Positions 28,401-43,400 are shown, counted from the first letter of the stretch. The stretch: DNA of 64,000 nt from Glandiceps talaboti (GCF_964340395.1 NC_135555.1:25362725-25426724); one strand, 5' to 3'. The notes: generated from the sequence alone by a model not told the origin. Numbers and translations: made by a program.

Positions 28401-31400
28401 GCCTACAACAATAACAATGATATCAAAGACTGAGTGAAGTTGCCCTATGACAATAACAATGATATCAAAGACTGAGTGAAGTTGGCCTACAACAATAACA
28501 ATGATATCAAAGACTGAGTGAAGTTGGATTTAACCACACCTACAAGACTACTGCATCTTAGTTCAGTTGGGCTATAAAATAAATGTCAAGGTTTGGTTGC
28601 TTACACTTCTTGTAATGCTACTTTTATTCTTAGGTCCTACTTGTTCCCACTCTTCATCATTATCATCTTCATCTTCATCAACAGTTGATGATACCACCAC
28701 TCCATCTGATGGTCCATTGGAGTTTTGAAGGGATGGACCATTCATATTATTGGGTTCTAAAATCAAAAAGAGTGAAGGCACTGTGTGAGTACAGTACAAC
28801 TCTGATTATCCGAGCCTCTCCGGGATTACTGAACCTTAGTACAGTTGTGCTGAAAACACTACAAGCTCATGAAAACTTGTTTTGCATCATTCTTTTACTG
28901 TTTATTTGTATAAAGTACATGTATGGTCAGCAAAAATATACAACATACTACAACTATTTTCTTAAATTAATTTGTTCTAGAGATATTACTATATTACTAG
29001 CAATAACCATGCATTTCTCTTCTAGAGATACATGTATTACTAGAGTTATTACCAGCAATAACTATGTATTTCCCTTATTACTAGCAATAACTATGTATTT
29101 CCCTTATTACTAGCAATAACTATGTATTTCCCTTATTACCAGCAATAACTATGTATTTCCCTTATTACTAGCAATAACTATGTACTTCCCTTATTACTAG
29201 CAATAACTATGTATTTCCCTTATTACTAGCAATAACTATGTACTTCCCTTATTACTAGCAATAACTATGTATTTCCCTTATTACTAGCAATAACTATGTA
29301 TTTCCCTTATTACCAGCAATAACTATGTATTTCCCTTATTACTAGCAATAACTATGTACTTCCCTTATTACTAGCAATAACTATGTACTGTGAACCGGAA
29401 AATTATTGCGCAGTCTTATTTTCACGCTTTGGGAGATCACGGTGATTACGCGCAGTTTAATTTTCGCGCAAGGCCGTCAGTGGATTTTTTGTGTGAACAT
29501 AAACAATACGTTGAGCTGAGAACAATGAAATTTGACACTGATTGATGGGCAGTATTGCTCTGTCGGCATCCGTCAGTTGCAGTGCTCTATTGTTTCCAAC
29601 TGCGAAGATACTGTGACACGTTGACTTGTGACAAATGTAGGTGTTAATTTGTTCAATTATGTACTAAACAAGTTACCAGATCACACAATACGAAAGTCGG
29701 GTAGCTCACAGCCTCAAAGCAGGAGCCGTCAACACACATGCGTCAATATGGTACAGTCACACGTTTGGTGAAACACTAATCAAATCACGTCATTGTCTCT
29801 GTTTTGCGTCTTTTTGGAATGAAGTTCAAAAGGTCACGTTGGTTACATTTTGATACTCAGTATCCGAAGTCACAGAGAATGATCCGATTGCTACACGTTA
29901 CTTACAATACTGTATATGATAAGTGACACAAAACAACAGCCGGTGCCTCTGATGTCGGTTGACGGAAAGCTTTATGACTTAGTTTATATCTGTCATGTTC
30001 TAAAATAAACTCCCACGGTGTTCTAGGACTGTTCATGCTGTCAACGTGACTTCCTTTATTGCTGATAACATTAGATAAGATTGTACAAGACGCACCATAG
30101 CACATACCATTTCTCCGTAGGGTTGGTCTTTGAATTTTGAAATGTTACATCTTAATGTTGGTGAAATGAAACCGAGTGGTGTGTATTTTTGATTATGGAA
30201 TGTTTAGTCTATTACAAAATAATTGGCAAGAAATAGCATTTATTACTTAGATACACGTACATTAGTGTTATCAATGCCCACACAACACACAGCCAAAATG
30301 GAATGAGCGATGGGAAGAGAGATACTGTTAACTTACGTATACTGACAGCAAACTAAGGCCCGTACACCACACACGTGTTTGTACAGTCACATAATGTGTC
30401 GACCAGAATTGAAGTCATCTTTTTGCAAATCAGAGGTAGCAAAGATGTCGGAATTACATGTACCAAGCGAGGACAACAGTATATGATTTGGTATAGCATG
30501 TTTACAGAAGGCATTGTTTACCCTTGCATGCCGATGGGAAAGCCAAAGTCAATTATCTACATGTCGAGGTCAACGAAAACATCGATGCGTGCCTCATCAA
30601 AACAAACAACGGTTCTACAAAACGGAAGCGAGGGTCTTATCAGCAGTACTCCTCTGAGATTCTTTCCAAAATTGGAAATAAAGATTCATAATTCTTTGTA
30701 AAACTTCGTTGCAAATACTTTATTGGGTGTTGTCTGAAAACTCGTGTGTCAGTGTGTTTGCGTGTACCGTGTGTGGTTGTATACGGAGTGATTGTAACAA
30801 AAAAGAAAGAAGTTAAATACTTGCCGCATGGGGGCGCACACAAGTACATCCGCGCAGTTTTAATTTCGCGGTCACGGTCGAGCGCGAAATTGCGCGAAAT
30901 TAAAAATGCGCGAATAATTACCCGGAGTACAGTATTTCCCTTATTACTAGCAATAACTACGTATTTCCCTTATTACTAGCAATAACTATGTATTTTCCTT
31001 CTGGTGAATGCAAAGTGGAAAGTAGTGTTTCCTGATGTATTCTAACAATAAATAGTTATCATACTACCATCATCAATAACTGGAAATATTTAGTTTGAAG
31101 TGTATGAATCATTTCACCAGACAATCCCCTCCATCTCCCTCTAATTGTTTGCACTTAGTCTGTTATATAGAAACAATTATAAGCAGTGTGTGAACTTCAG
31201 GGAAAATGACTACTGGTCATAAGGACCGACATGTAGCAAATGCTACTGGTCCTTAAGGAAAACTGCTGGTCCATACTCAATGCAGTTCACATTCACAACC
31301 TGTATCTACATCACGACACCCCCCCCCCCCTCCACTTACAGATCAAATGATTTTGAACTTTAATATGATACAACATATCTTTTGATATCTAAAGTAAAAG

Positions 31401-34400
31401 ATAGTACAACAAATTGTTTACTATCCACTTTTATTTCATCAATCTGTTCTTACAATTGAAACTTTCCACTCACAGAGTCAAAAAATTACTTGGAAGCAAA
31501 TTTTGGATTCGCAACCAAGTAATTTTTGACTTTGTGAGTAGAGATTTTCATTTGTAAATATGAACCCAGAGACTATGAATATTCATTCTCGCATAATCTG
31601 TTCCTATAGATTATGGTCTTAGACTGAATGTATTCATTCCGGGCCATAGAAGTACAGATACATAGATTGTAGATAATATGGGTGAATGAATCAATAAATC
31701 TACATTGCATGTATCTGCAATCTCTAAGAGATCACAGTCCTCTCCTTCCTCACTCTACGATTCACTAAATTCTGAATCACATAATCCAAAGTCAGATTCA
31801 TCATCTGTGGCAACAGCTGATGTAGCTTTCCATCTCTTAGTGAACGTACACCAACAAATTCATCATAGCAGAAAGTTTTGTCAGATAACTATCCCTCTTG
31901 AAAACTATGTATTTGTTTAATTTCAATTTCCATCCACACAGTGACACGGAGCAGTTTCGTCTTCTTTCAATGTTTACAAAAATGTACTGAATTGTTGTCA
32001 TGTTAGTTCTTGTCAATACACATCTATGTAGGGATTGCAGAGGTTGAATGAAGGTCAAAGACAAGATCATTTAAGTTTCAAGTACCCTACATCATATATG
32101 ATTAAAATACTATAACTCAATTTGACATACTTGTTTCTTCTTTACTACTGTTGACATATCGTGTACAGGACAACATTTCTTCATGTAAACCATTGAGTAT
32201 AAACCCAAGGAATTCCTCGGCATCTTCTTGTCTTCCCTATACAGAGAATACAGACAAATAAATAAGAATTACAGAGGACTTCTCAACGATGACGGATCTT
32301 TTCATAAACATTTGTGAGAATAGGTTTATGTTAAAATGTACAAGTGACCTTCCTGTTGAGATAGCCACAAATTAAAGTGCATGATCTTATTCATATGAAA
32401 GTATTCCTATCCTCTTTTCTCAAAGATACAAGTGTAAGCTTACCCGTATGGACATGCTTGATTTCAGCATAGTCAACAGATTGTAGATATAAGTGGGTTC
32501 AAACGGTGCTCCTGGACGTAAATCTTGTGCAGTTCTCTTGCCGCCTGTTATACAATAGAAACAATATCAAAATATTAGGTATAAAACTTGTACACTACAA
32601 CCCATACTATATTTACAATTTCAATCAGTTAGTTAGCTTTGTGTAGCTAGTTATCTCAATGAGTTAGTTAGCTTTGTGTAGCTCACTATCTCAATGAGTT
32701 AGTTAGCTTTGTGTAGCTAGTTAAGTCAATGAGTTAGTTAGCTTTGTGTAGCTAGTTATCTCAATGAGTTAGTTAGCTTTGTGTAGCTAGTTATCTCAAT
32801 GAGTTAGTTAGCTTTGTGTAGCTAGTTAACTCAATGAGTTAGTTAGCTTTGTGCAGATAGTTATCCCAATGAGTTAGTTAGCTTTGTGTAGCTAGTTATC
32901 TCAATGAGTTAGTTAGCTTTGTGTAGCTAGTTAACTCAATGAGTTAGTTAGCTTTGTGTAGCTCACTATCTCAATGAGTTAGTTAGCTTCGACCAAGACA
33001 GATCAAGAGCTCAATGCTAGAAACTTTGAACTGCTTGTGTATTATATAACCTTTGTAAATCAGTCTTGGTCATATACAAATGTACATGTATATGTAGTCT
33101 TGGTGGTGATGTCTAGTATTCCCTGATGTAATGTCTTCATACCAAGAACCTAGCTATTTGAACCAAGCTCACATATACTTTAAATATTCATCATGTACAT
33201 GTATTATATTTTCACACCAATTCAAGCAAGGGTCAATACTAGCATATATATTTGTAAAACTAAGATTGCAAGTAAATAAAACAACACATGCATGCTGGTA
33301 TGGGGGGGTTGGGGGTTGTATACCACCCCATCCATTTGTACACCACCACCCCTCTTAGTTTTCCCATTCCACAAACGACAAACAAAACTTCAATCGTTGT
33401 GTTGACTAATAGAATGACAACAATAATATTACTTACCAGGTTTAGGTGGCATTGGCAGAAATTCATTGACAAATTCCCCTCTGAAATGAAATAATAGAAT
33501 AAATTGTGTTTACTTGATTTTTTTCAACAAAAGGAACAGGTTTTAGTATGTACAGTATCATCAGACAATAGTTACCGATGGTGACTTTTTAATGAATGAC
33601 AAACTCGTACATCTGTAATACTAGTTTTTTTTTTCGTTCGGGGCAGTAGTCGGGGGGGGGCAGTTGTCCGGGGGCAGTTGTCCTTCGGGGGCAATTGTCC
33701 TTCGGGGGCAATTGTCCGGGGGCAATTGTCCGGGGGGCAGTTGTCCTGTTACCATATCCCCCATCAAATACCAAGCCAATTAGTTTCAAATTGGCCGTCA
33801 AACTTCCCAGACTCACATCAGGGCCGCCATACATGTATTGCATATCAATGGAAAGCTCTAGAATAACACTAAACCATCAGACTAAGCATATCGCCTTCAA
33901 CAATATAGTATAACGATGACATGGTCCTGAACGCGAATGGAACTTTGTGTTGTCCACAGATGCAAAAATTACGGTCACTAATTTGCATATATATTAGCAT
34001 ATTAATTTGCATAAATGTGCAAGCAGTATATTATGCACTAGCTACTCAAATGATCCAGCACATTATACTTTACTTGTAGAATTATAATAACCTGGCCTGG
34101 GCTAATAGCCTGGCCTAGTCTACTCATAGCATGGCCTGGCAACTTATAGCATGGCCTAGTCTACTCATAGCATGGCCTGGGCTACACATAGCATGGCCTG
34201 GGCTACTCATAGCATGGCCTAGTCTACTCATAGCCTGGCCTAGTCTACTCATAGCCTGGCCTAGTCTACTCATACATGTAGCCTGGCCTAGTCTACTCAT
34301 ACATGTAGCCTGGCCTAGTCTACTCATAGCCTGGCCTGGGCTACTCATAGCATAGCCTAGTGTACTCATAGCCTAGCCTGGGCTACTCATAGCATAGCCT

Positions 34401-37400
34401 AGTCTACTCATAGCCTGGCCTAGTCTACTCATAGCCTAGCCTAGTCTACTCATAGCATAGCCTAGTCTATTCATAGCATAGCCTGGACTACTTATAGCCT
34501 GGCCTAGTCTACTCATAGCCTGGCCTGGCTACTTATAGCCTGGCCTAGTCTACCCATACATGTAGCCTGGCCTAGTCTACTCATAGCATGGCCTGGGCTA
34601 CTCATAGCATAGCCTAGTCTACTCATAGCATGGCCTGGGCTACTCATAGCCTAGCCTAGTCTACTCATAGCATAGCCTAGTCTACTCATAGCCTAGCCTG
34701 GGCTACTCATAGCATGGCCTAGTCTACTCATAGCATAGCCTAGTCTACTCATAGCCTAGCCTGGGCTACTCATAGCATAGCCTAGTCTACTCATAGCCTA
34801 GCCTGGGCTACTTATAGCCTGGCCTAGTCTACTCATACATGTAGCCTGACCTAGTCTACTCATAGCATAGCCTAGTCTACTCATAGCATAGCCTGGGCTA
34901 CTCATAGCATAGCCTAGTCTACTCATAGCTTAGCCTGGGCTACTCATAGCATAGCCTAGTCTACTCATAGCTTAGCCTGGGCTACTCATAGCATAGCCTA
35001 GTCTACTCATAGCTTAGCCTGGACTACTTATAGCATGGCCTGGGCTACTCATAGCATGGCCTGGCTACTTCTTGCCTGGCCTGGCTACTTATAGCCTGGC
35101 CTAGTCTACTTATAGCTTGGCCTAGTCTACTCATAGCATAGCCTGGGCTACTCATAGCCTAGCCTGGGCTACTCATAGCCTGGCCTGGCTACTTATAGCC
35201 TGGCCTAGTCTACTCACAGCATGGCCTGGGCTATTCATAGCATGGCCTAGTCTACTCATAGCAGGGCCTGGGCTATTTATAGCATGGCCTGGGCTACTCA
35301 TAACATGGCCTGGACTACTCATAACAGGGCCTGGGGTACACGTACTCAGAGCCTGGCCTGGGCTATTCATAGCATGGCCTGGGCTACTCATACCAGGGCC
35401 TGGGCTACTCATAATCATAGCAAATACTTACAAACTATCCATCATTGGAGTTGAACTTTGACCTCGTCTGGACAGTGGTGTAACTGGTAGTGATTTCAGT
35501 AAATTGTATAGTGGTGGGCATGCCAACAATGCCTGTAAAATCTGTAAGTCACTGATTAAGGAATTTACTGAGGAAAAAAGACATTCAATATAAAACTTGA
35601 ACTACTTGTGCTGGCATGGGAGCCCCACATGTAAGCTATCTTATAATTTACAGTTCTCAAACAGGGCTGGGAACTGCCTCATGCAATGGTGAGATTTTAT
35701 GTTCACAGAAAGAAGGTTTTCAAAATGAGTGTTTCAAATGTTTTTTTGAAGTGGCACAATGCTTGCAGCCAAACCTGTTTTCTGTTTACTAAGAATTCAA
35801 TAAACTGTTACGTTTATGAATGTTGTCAACCATACTAGATCAGTTGCCTGAAGAACTGTCCAAGACAGAATGTAAAGTGTTGCCACTAAAAATACCTGCC
35901 AAGTCCAGCACAATAGATTGTAATAACTCCATTATCAATGACATATTCTTTGCCAGAAAAGTTGGAGACAAACAGTCCCTCTATCACCAGTCTGGAAATG
36001 CGCATTGTTAAAAGACGTGAATGACGTCAATATGTATTAGTTTTTGAGTTATACAGAAATTATTGACTTAGAAATCCAAATATGGCCGCCATTTGGTCAA
36101 ATTAGCATATTCGCAAAACAAAGCGATGGCTTTATGTACCATGTCGGGGTCAAAGTCAGCATGTTGCTTTGTAAATGCTTTGTGGGAATATGTTATAAGT
36201 GTGGCTGGGGACTGACCAGGGTTAACCCTATATACGTATGTCCACTACTAAAGGATACTGCATTAACATAGCACCAGTTTCCTACATTGTTTAACCCTCT
36301 TGGCTGAAATGCCAGTGCACGGTATGGAAACTTGACAGTGAGTAAGAACTCTGAAAAATAAACAAATAAGGAGGATATTAGTTGTATTGTATATCAGCAA
36401 ACAGCATTTTATCTACCATTATAAAGAACATCATTAATTCTGTGAAATATGGTAACATTTTTGTGTTTCAGTATAGTTTTTCCATCACGTCCTGGTGAAA
36501 TTAGCCTGACAGACACAACACAAACCATAATTCCTATAGCCCTATTAAAACTACAGATACAGGCACACAAACCATAATTCCTATAGCCCTATTAAAACTA
36601 CAGATACAGGCACACAAACCATAATTCCTATAGCCCTATTAAAACTACAGATACAGGCACACAAACCATAATTCCTATAGCTCTATTAAAACTACAGATA
36701 CAGGCACACAAACCATAATTCCTATAGCCCTATTAAAACTACAGATACAGGCACACAAACCATAATTCCTATAGCCCTATTAAAACTACAGATACAGGCA
36801 CACAAACCATAATTCCTATAGCCCTATTAAAACTACAGATACAGGCACACAAACCATAATTCCTATAGCCCTATTAAAACTACAGATACAGGCACACAAA
36901 CCATAATTCCTATAGCCCTATTAAAACTACAGATACAGGCACACAAACCATAATTCCTATAGCCCTATTAAAACTACAGATACAGGCACACAAACCATAA
37001 TTCCTATAGCTCTATTAAAACTACAGATACAGGCACACAAACCATAATTCCTATAGCCTATCAAACTTTTTCCAACATGGCTAGGGCTAGTAACAATTAA
37101 ATACCTAATGCTAATGCTGAAACTAGGGTGAAACATGCATAATTTGCATTTAGTTTTTCATATTGACAGGAGTAGCTCCACATATTTATTGGTTTGATTT
37201 ACAACATGTAGGTCCCACAAACAACAAGAAATCTTCCTTTCTGTCATGGTTTGGTCATTGAGTTTTAAGGGAGTTGCACAGGCTAGGACGTCAGTTAAAA
37301 TTCTCAATAAAAATATGTAAATTCCATTCAATAAATGTATATATACATAGTAATGTAGTTCAATGAGATCACTTAGATTCTATTGAGTACTGTACTATAT

Positions 37401-40400
37401 AATTCAATGAGATCACTTAGATTCTATTGAGTACTGTACTATATAATTCAATGAGATTACTTAGATTCTATTGAGTACTGTACTATATAATTCAATGAGA
37501 TCACTTAGATTCTATTGAGTACTGTACTATATAATTCAATGAGATCTCTTAGATTCTATTGAGTACTGTACTATATAATTCAATGAGATCACTTAGATTC
37601 TATTGAGTACTGTACTATATAATTCAATGAGATCACTTAGATTCTATTGAGTACTGTACTATATAATTCAATGAGATCACTTAGATTCTATTGAGTACTG
37701 TACTATATAATTCAATGAGATCTCTTAGATTCTATTGAGCACTGTACTATATAATTCAATGAGATCACTTAGATTCTATTGAGTACTGTACTATATAATT
37801 CAATGAGATCACTTAGATTCTATTGAGTACTGTACTATATAATTCAATGAGATCTCTTAGATTCTATTGAGCACTGTACTATATAATTCAATGAGATCAC
37901 TTAGATTCTATTGAGTACTGTACTATATAATTCAATGAGATCACTTAGATTCTATTGAGTACTGTACTATATAATTCAATGAGATCTCTTAGATTCTATT
38001 GAGTACTGTACTATATAATTCAATGAGATCACTTAGATTCTATTGAGTACTGTACTATATAATTCAATGAGATCACTTAGATTCTATTGAGTACTGTACT
38101 ATATAATTCAATGAGATCACTTAGATTCTATTGAGTACTGTACTATATAATTCAATGAGATCTCTTAGATTCTATTGAGCACTGTACTATATAATTCAAT
38201 GAGATCACTTAGATTCTATTGAGTACTGTACCATATAATTCAATGAGATCACTTAGATTCTATTGAGTACTGTACTATATAATTCAATGAGATCTCTTAG
38301 ATTCTATTGAGTACTGTACTATATAATTCAATGAGATCACTTAGATTCTATTGAGTACTGTACTATATAATTCAATGAGATCACTTAGATTCTATTGAGT
38401 ACTGTACTATATAATTCAATGAGATCACTTAGATTCTATTGAGTACTGTACTATATAATTCAATGAGATCACTTAGATTCTATTGAGTACTGTACTATAT
38501 AATTCAATGAGATCACTTAGATTCTATTGAGTACTGTACTATATAATTCAATGAGATCTCTTAGATTCTATTGAGTACTGTACTATATAATTCAATGAGA
38601 TCACTTAGATTCTATTGAGTACTGTACTATATAATTCAATGAGATCACTTAGATTCTATTGAGTACTGTACTATATAATTCAATGAGATCACTTAGATTC
38701 TATTGAGTACTGTACTATATAATTCAATGAGATCTCTTAGATTCTATTGAGTACTGTACTATATAATTCAATGAGATCACTTAGATTCTATTGAGTACTG
38801 TACTATATAATTCAATGAGATCACTTAGATTCTATTGAGTACTGTACTATATAATTCAATGAGATCTCTTAGATTCTATTGAGTACTGTACCATATAATT
38901 CAATGAGATCACTTAGATTCTATTGAGTACTGTACTATATAATTCAATGAGATTACTTAGATTCTAGATATGAGCACAGAGTGTCCCACTTCTTTTGGTG
39001 ACACAGGCCACAACTTTTGATTTCCATATAACCTAGCAAATCAGCCGTTAAGATTGTGTTTTTTTCACAATACTGTGTGCAATACTGCTAACTTAGTATC
39101 TCCATGGAAGTAGAACCCCAGGAAGGACAACTGGCTTAATCCGATTTAAAATCTTTTGTTTTAGACCAAGTTAATCCCTTTGTCTCTATTGTGTTGAGTC
39201 CCTTTTGTACAGTCATCGCCTCCGCGGTTCAAGAACGCCCTTCTTCTGTTGTTAAGGCGTTCCAAAAGCCAGGGTCGTTGCTATGCAAGCGCAGTTGAAT
39301 AGGGGGGTCAATGCGACTGCGCAGAGTGTTTCAGCAGTTAGATTGCGTCACTACGAGCTTGGTCGTACCAAACATTTGAAAATCAGGCGACAACTAGATA
39401 AGTTATGAAGATTTTTAACTTCCATGCCATTTTTTGTGAGTTAATTCCACCTCCCGACTGTTTTCTTCGCGACAATCTCCGAAAGAAGTTTCTTAGTAAA
39501 ATTTGAAGCGCTGATTATAAGCTTTCCGATGACACCAAAATCTTTCAGCTGCAGATTGCTGCAAAGCTTCAAATGGCTGTCAAAAGTCGCCGATTTTCAA
39601 GGTTATTACGCGTAATGTTGTGATCACACCCGACTGTTTATGTTTATTTCGTTATTTCCAACATGACAACCTTCGCCGTCACACGTTATCATTGAGCCCG
39701 ACTCCGGGCCCTTACATACACAAAAACACCCCTCTTCCACAATAGCACTTTCAATAGTATCAGCATCGTTCGTGTTGAAAGAATTTTCCTCATAGTCAAA
39801 GTCAGAAGTCACGCATGCCATGCCACAGAATTGCTTGTCGATGGCCATGTTTAGATCAATGATGCGTCATGACGCTACCGATAATAGTCGAGAACACCCG
39901 AACAAAACCTGGACGCCCTCATCAATATGCTAAGCTTGTTACGATCTTTAAAAGTTGCTGTTCACACCCCAGTACTACGAAAAGAAACTTGTTTTCTTAG
40001 CAAACAGCGGAGGCGATGACTGTCCCTTTGATCTATGACCAGTTGTCCTTCCTGGGGTTCTACTTCCATGGTATCTCTGAAACCAAGTGAATATGCTTAC
40101 CTCCCAATTCCTTTGCTAGTTTATCTTCTTCCGGAGACACTGGTTTATCCTGTACAAAAGCTTCATCTGGACTTTTCTTAGCAACTGTCTGAGTTTTAGC
40201 AGGTTCATTGACACTGCTACTAGCATGACTGACATAAGCAATTGGGCCACTGGCAGGAGTGGCAGTATTTTTGAACAAGCCAGCCCATGATGAAACTTTG
40301 GGTTTAGAAATGCTGTCATTATCACTTTGAGAGTCAATTGCTGTGATTTCTTGCACACCCTCTGATAAGGAAGTCTCAGGTTTGACTACTAATGGATTCT

Positions 40401-43400
40401 TTTCATCTGAAATGGCAGGACTATCTGTGGGTACAGACTGACTTGGCACAGCTGTACTTTCTAGTTTATGTAATTCTTCTTCTGCAGTATGCAGTGTACT
40501 GTCAGCAGATATAGGACCACAAGCATCCTCATCATCAATGGTTTTACTTGAATTCTGTGAGACTGAGGCTTCTTTTTCATCCTCTATGCTAATAGTTATG
40601 CCTTGATCACCTTTTATGGTCACATTTTCAGACATGCTATTTTGATTGCCGATTGTTTGGGGAGTTGTATTTGATTCAACAGAAAGCGTTTTGTCCACCT
40701 CAAGAATGGAGGCAGCTTCAGTAGATAAAACTTGAACATTCTGTTCTTTAGTCCTTGGGGGTACTGGCTCTGTGTCTAAGGGTGAATTGCTGCGTAGTTG
40801 CTGTGAGTTTATGTTATTTGTGATCACAGAAATCTGCCCTGTAGAAGTGTCACTATCTGTTTCTTTGCTCCTGTCAGGCACAGATGAGTCAACTGTACAA
40901 GCACCTTGCAAATCACTTTCAATTCCTCCACCAGCAGAATCAGATTTCTCTAATGGCACATTTTGTATCTCTCCTAGTTCTGTTTGATAGTCCATTCTCC
41001 TGCCATTTTTGGCATCCCTCTCACTGTTTTCATTATGATAAAGCTCCGGATTATCATAGTATTTCAAGTAATAACTGGGGTCTCGTTTCTTTTTGCGTCG
41101 ACGTTTGCCCCCATTATTGCCAATGCCTGTTCCACCAGAGTCTTCATCTCCATTACCGAAGCCAACAGAATAGTCTTCTGTAGAAGTTTGTTCAGTAGTT
41201 CCTTCACAGAAGTTCTCTTTTGAGCTTTCAGCAGTGGTTGTTTGTTCGTTGACAAGTAGCAAGCTTCCCTCATTCTGACTAACAACATTTGGTACTGGTT
41301 TTGATGAATCTAAAGATGATGTAGTTGTCTGTGCATCAGTCACTACATAGTTACTAGTATCACTTACAGGAATCTCTTCTGAGTAGAAAACAAAACAATG
41401 AAAATATTGTAAGCCATTGTAGGGTTATTGAAAATAGTGTTCACACAACAATTTTACATGCTCATATCCTTACATGCCATGTTCAAAGATACCGCCAATG
41501 ATGTTGTAATACAACCGCAAAGTTTGGGTAGGGTCCAGCTCACCACCACTCACAATTGCCAACCTTGACTCAGAGGTTGCTGACCTTAACTACTTGACAT
41601 GAATTTTTCTCCTTCCCCTTGTGTTGATCCATCATTGTCACCTAAGTTTTCCACCCATCCATGCATATTGATTGACTTAAAGGATACTGAACAACAAAAA
41701 TGTCTTTCAGAAAAGAACAATGTAGATGACCATTAATTACAATAATGACAAATACTCGACTATTTATAAAGACGAAGTGTGAATTGACCACAGCTGACGC
41801 TATACATTGATATCTGCATGTCTGGTAATGTGTGAATTAGATGGCAAACATGATATTGTAGACTTTTGACTAGCATTCATCATCATCAAAAAAGTATAAC
41901 AGCCTCATATACCTTTTGATAAAATGGTGGCATTGTGTCCGATCATTAGTTTTCAGTTAAATTTTACTCTGAAAACACTTTTCGTTAATAGTTTGATATA
42001 GTACATCATGCGACAATGAAAGCATGTATTTTCCAACACAGAGGGTAACAACGTCACAAACTATTGCGAGATTTTTGAGTCCTCAATAGTAACATATAGC
42101 AAGCAGGGTTTTACATGATGCAATATATTGCGTCTTTTACGCATTATTATGGCCTTGTGACCCTCATAAAAATCAGGAGTGCGTCCTATCAGACACAAGA
42201 ATTTCGGCGCAAGATATAATATTCCTCTCCGTTTGAAGTGATTGCATTAGATTCTGATTACAGTAGAAACCCCCCAACTTGAAATGAAAAGTTCCAGAAC
42301 TTCATTATTTATTCATCAGGATGTCGCCATTTGCACCAATAGCAAGATATATACTGTGTCGGTGCTTTGTTTCGATACTTTTTCAAACTATTAACTTTTT
42401 TTCTGATTGGGTTAAACATTTCCAATGGTTTTCAACTTTTTAAAATGGCCACTGGTCCGAGACGATAGTTTCTTCGGCGGCGGCAGGCTGTCTGACACAG
42501 ACTCTGCCGTGGTACTAGTACGAAGTCACCAGTTTTACCGACGAAGGATTGAACTTTCAACAATGGGTGGCTCAGTCGTTTTAAATGGTGTTGTCACTTG
42601 TCCAATCTGATTAGATAGGCTACGTAGTACTTCCATGCGTCCTTGTAATTACGTCTTTTACGTACGTATTTTGTCTTCCGGGTGTTACCGCCTATCTCAC
42701 CAGTAACAACCGGAAGAAAAAAGACGTATGTATAAGACGATGAAGTAAAGGTAAATAAAAGAAACGTAGCCTATCTACACATCGGATTTTAATCAGATTG
42801 TTACTTGTCAGACCGTAATGTCATGTTTCAAAGCAAAAGGAAAAAAATTCTTTTTCTGAATTGTGTTCAAATTTCAGAAACTCAACTCTTACACGAAATC
42901 AAGACTCTAGAAGTCACATAAACAGTGTTTGTTTGTTGTCCATGAAGTTGGACTTTACTACAGATCGTCAGGTAACAAACGGGAGGAAATCTCAAGAGAT
43001 GAGTGACAATGTAATATCATAGTCACTGTCATACTCAACTCAACAGCGAACTGTTAACATGTTTATGTTATGATATAATGGCTAAACAAGATCTCCCTTG
43101 CGATCATGTATAAATGCTGATTTCATGCATGTTCAAACAATGGTTTGCCAGGGAGTTCAAGGAATGCATTGAACAGGTACTTTCAAAATCTCTATAATTT
43201 GAATTACGAACGATAAAAATGTAAATGTGTGTTATAACAAAGTTCGTATCTCATGGGTGAATAAAGACTGGGATTAATTATTTGTTTTTTCATTTGCCTT
43301 CTCAATTTCATTCAAATCAATTTAATTCTGTTCTGGCTTATTTCAATCGCTCCATTGTACTATTTCCCCATCTTACAGACATTAATTGCTTGGTTTTGTG

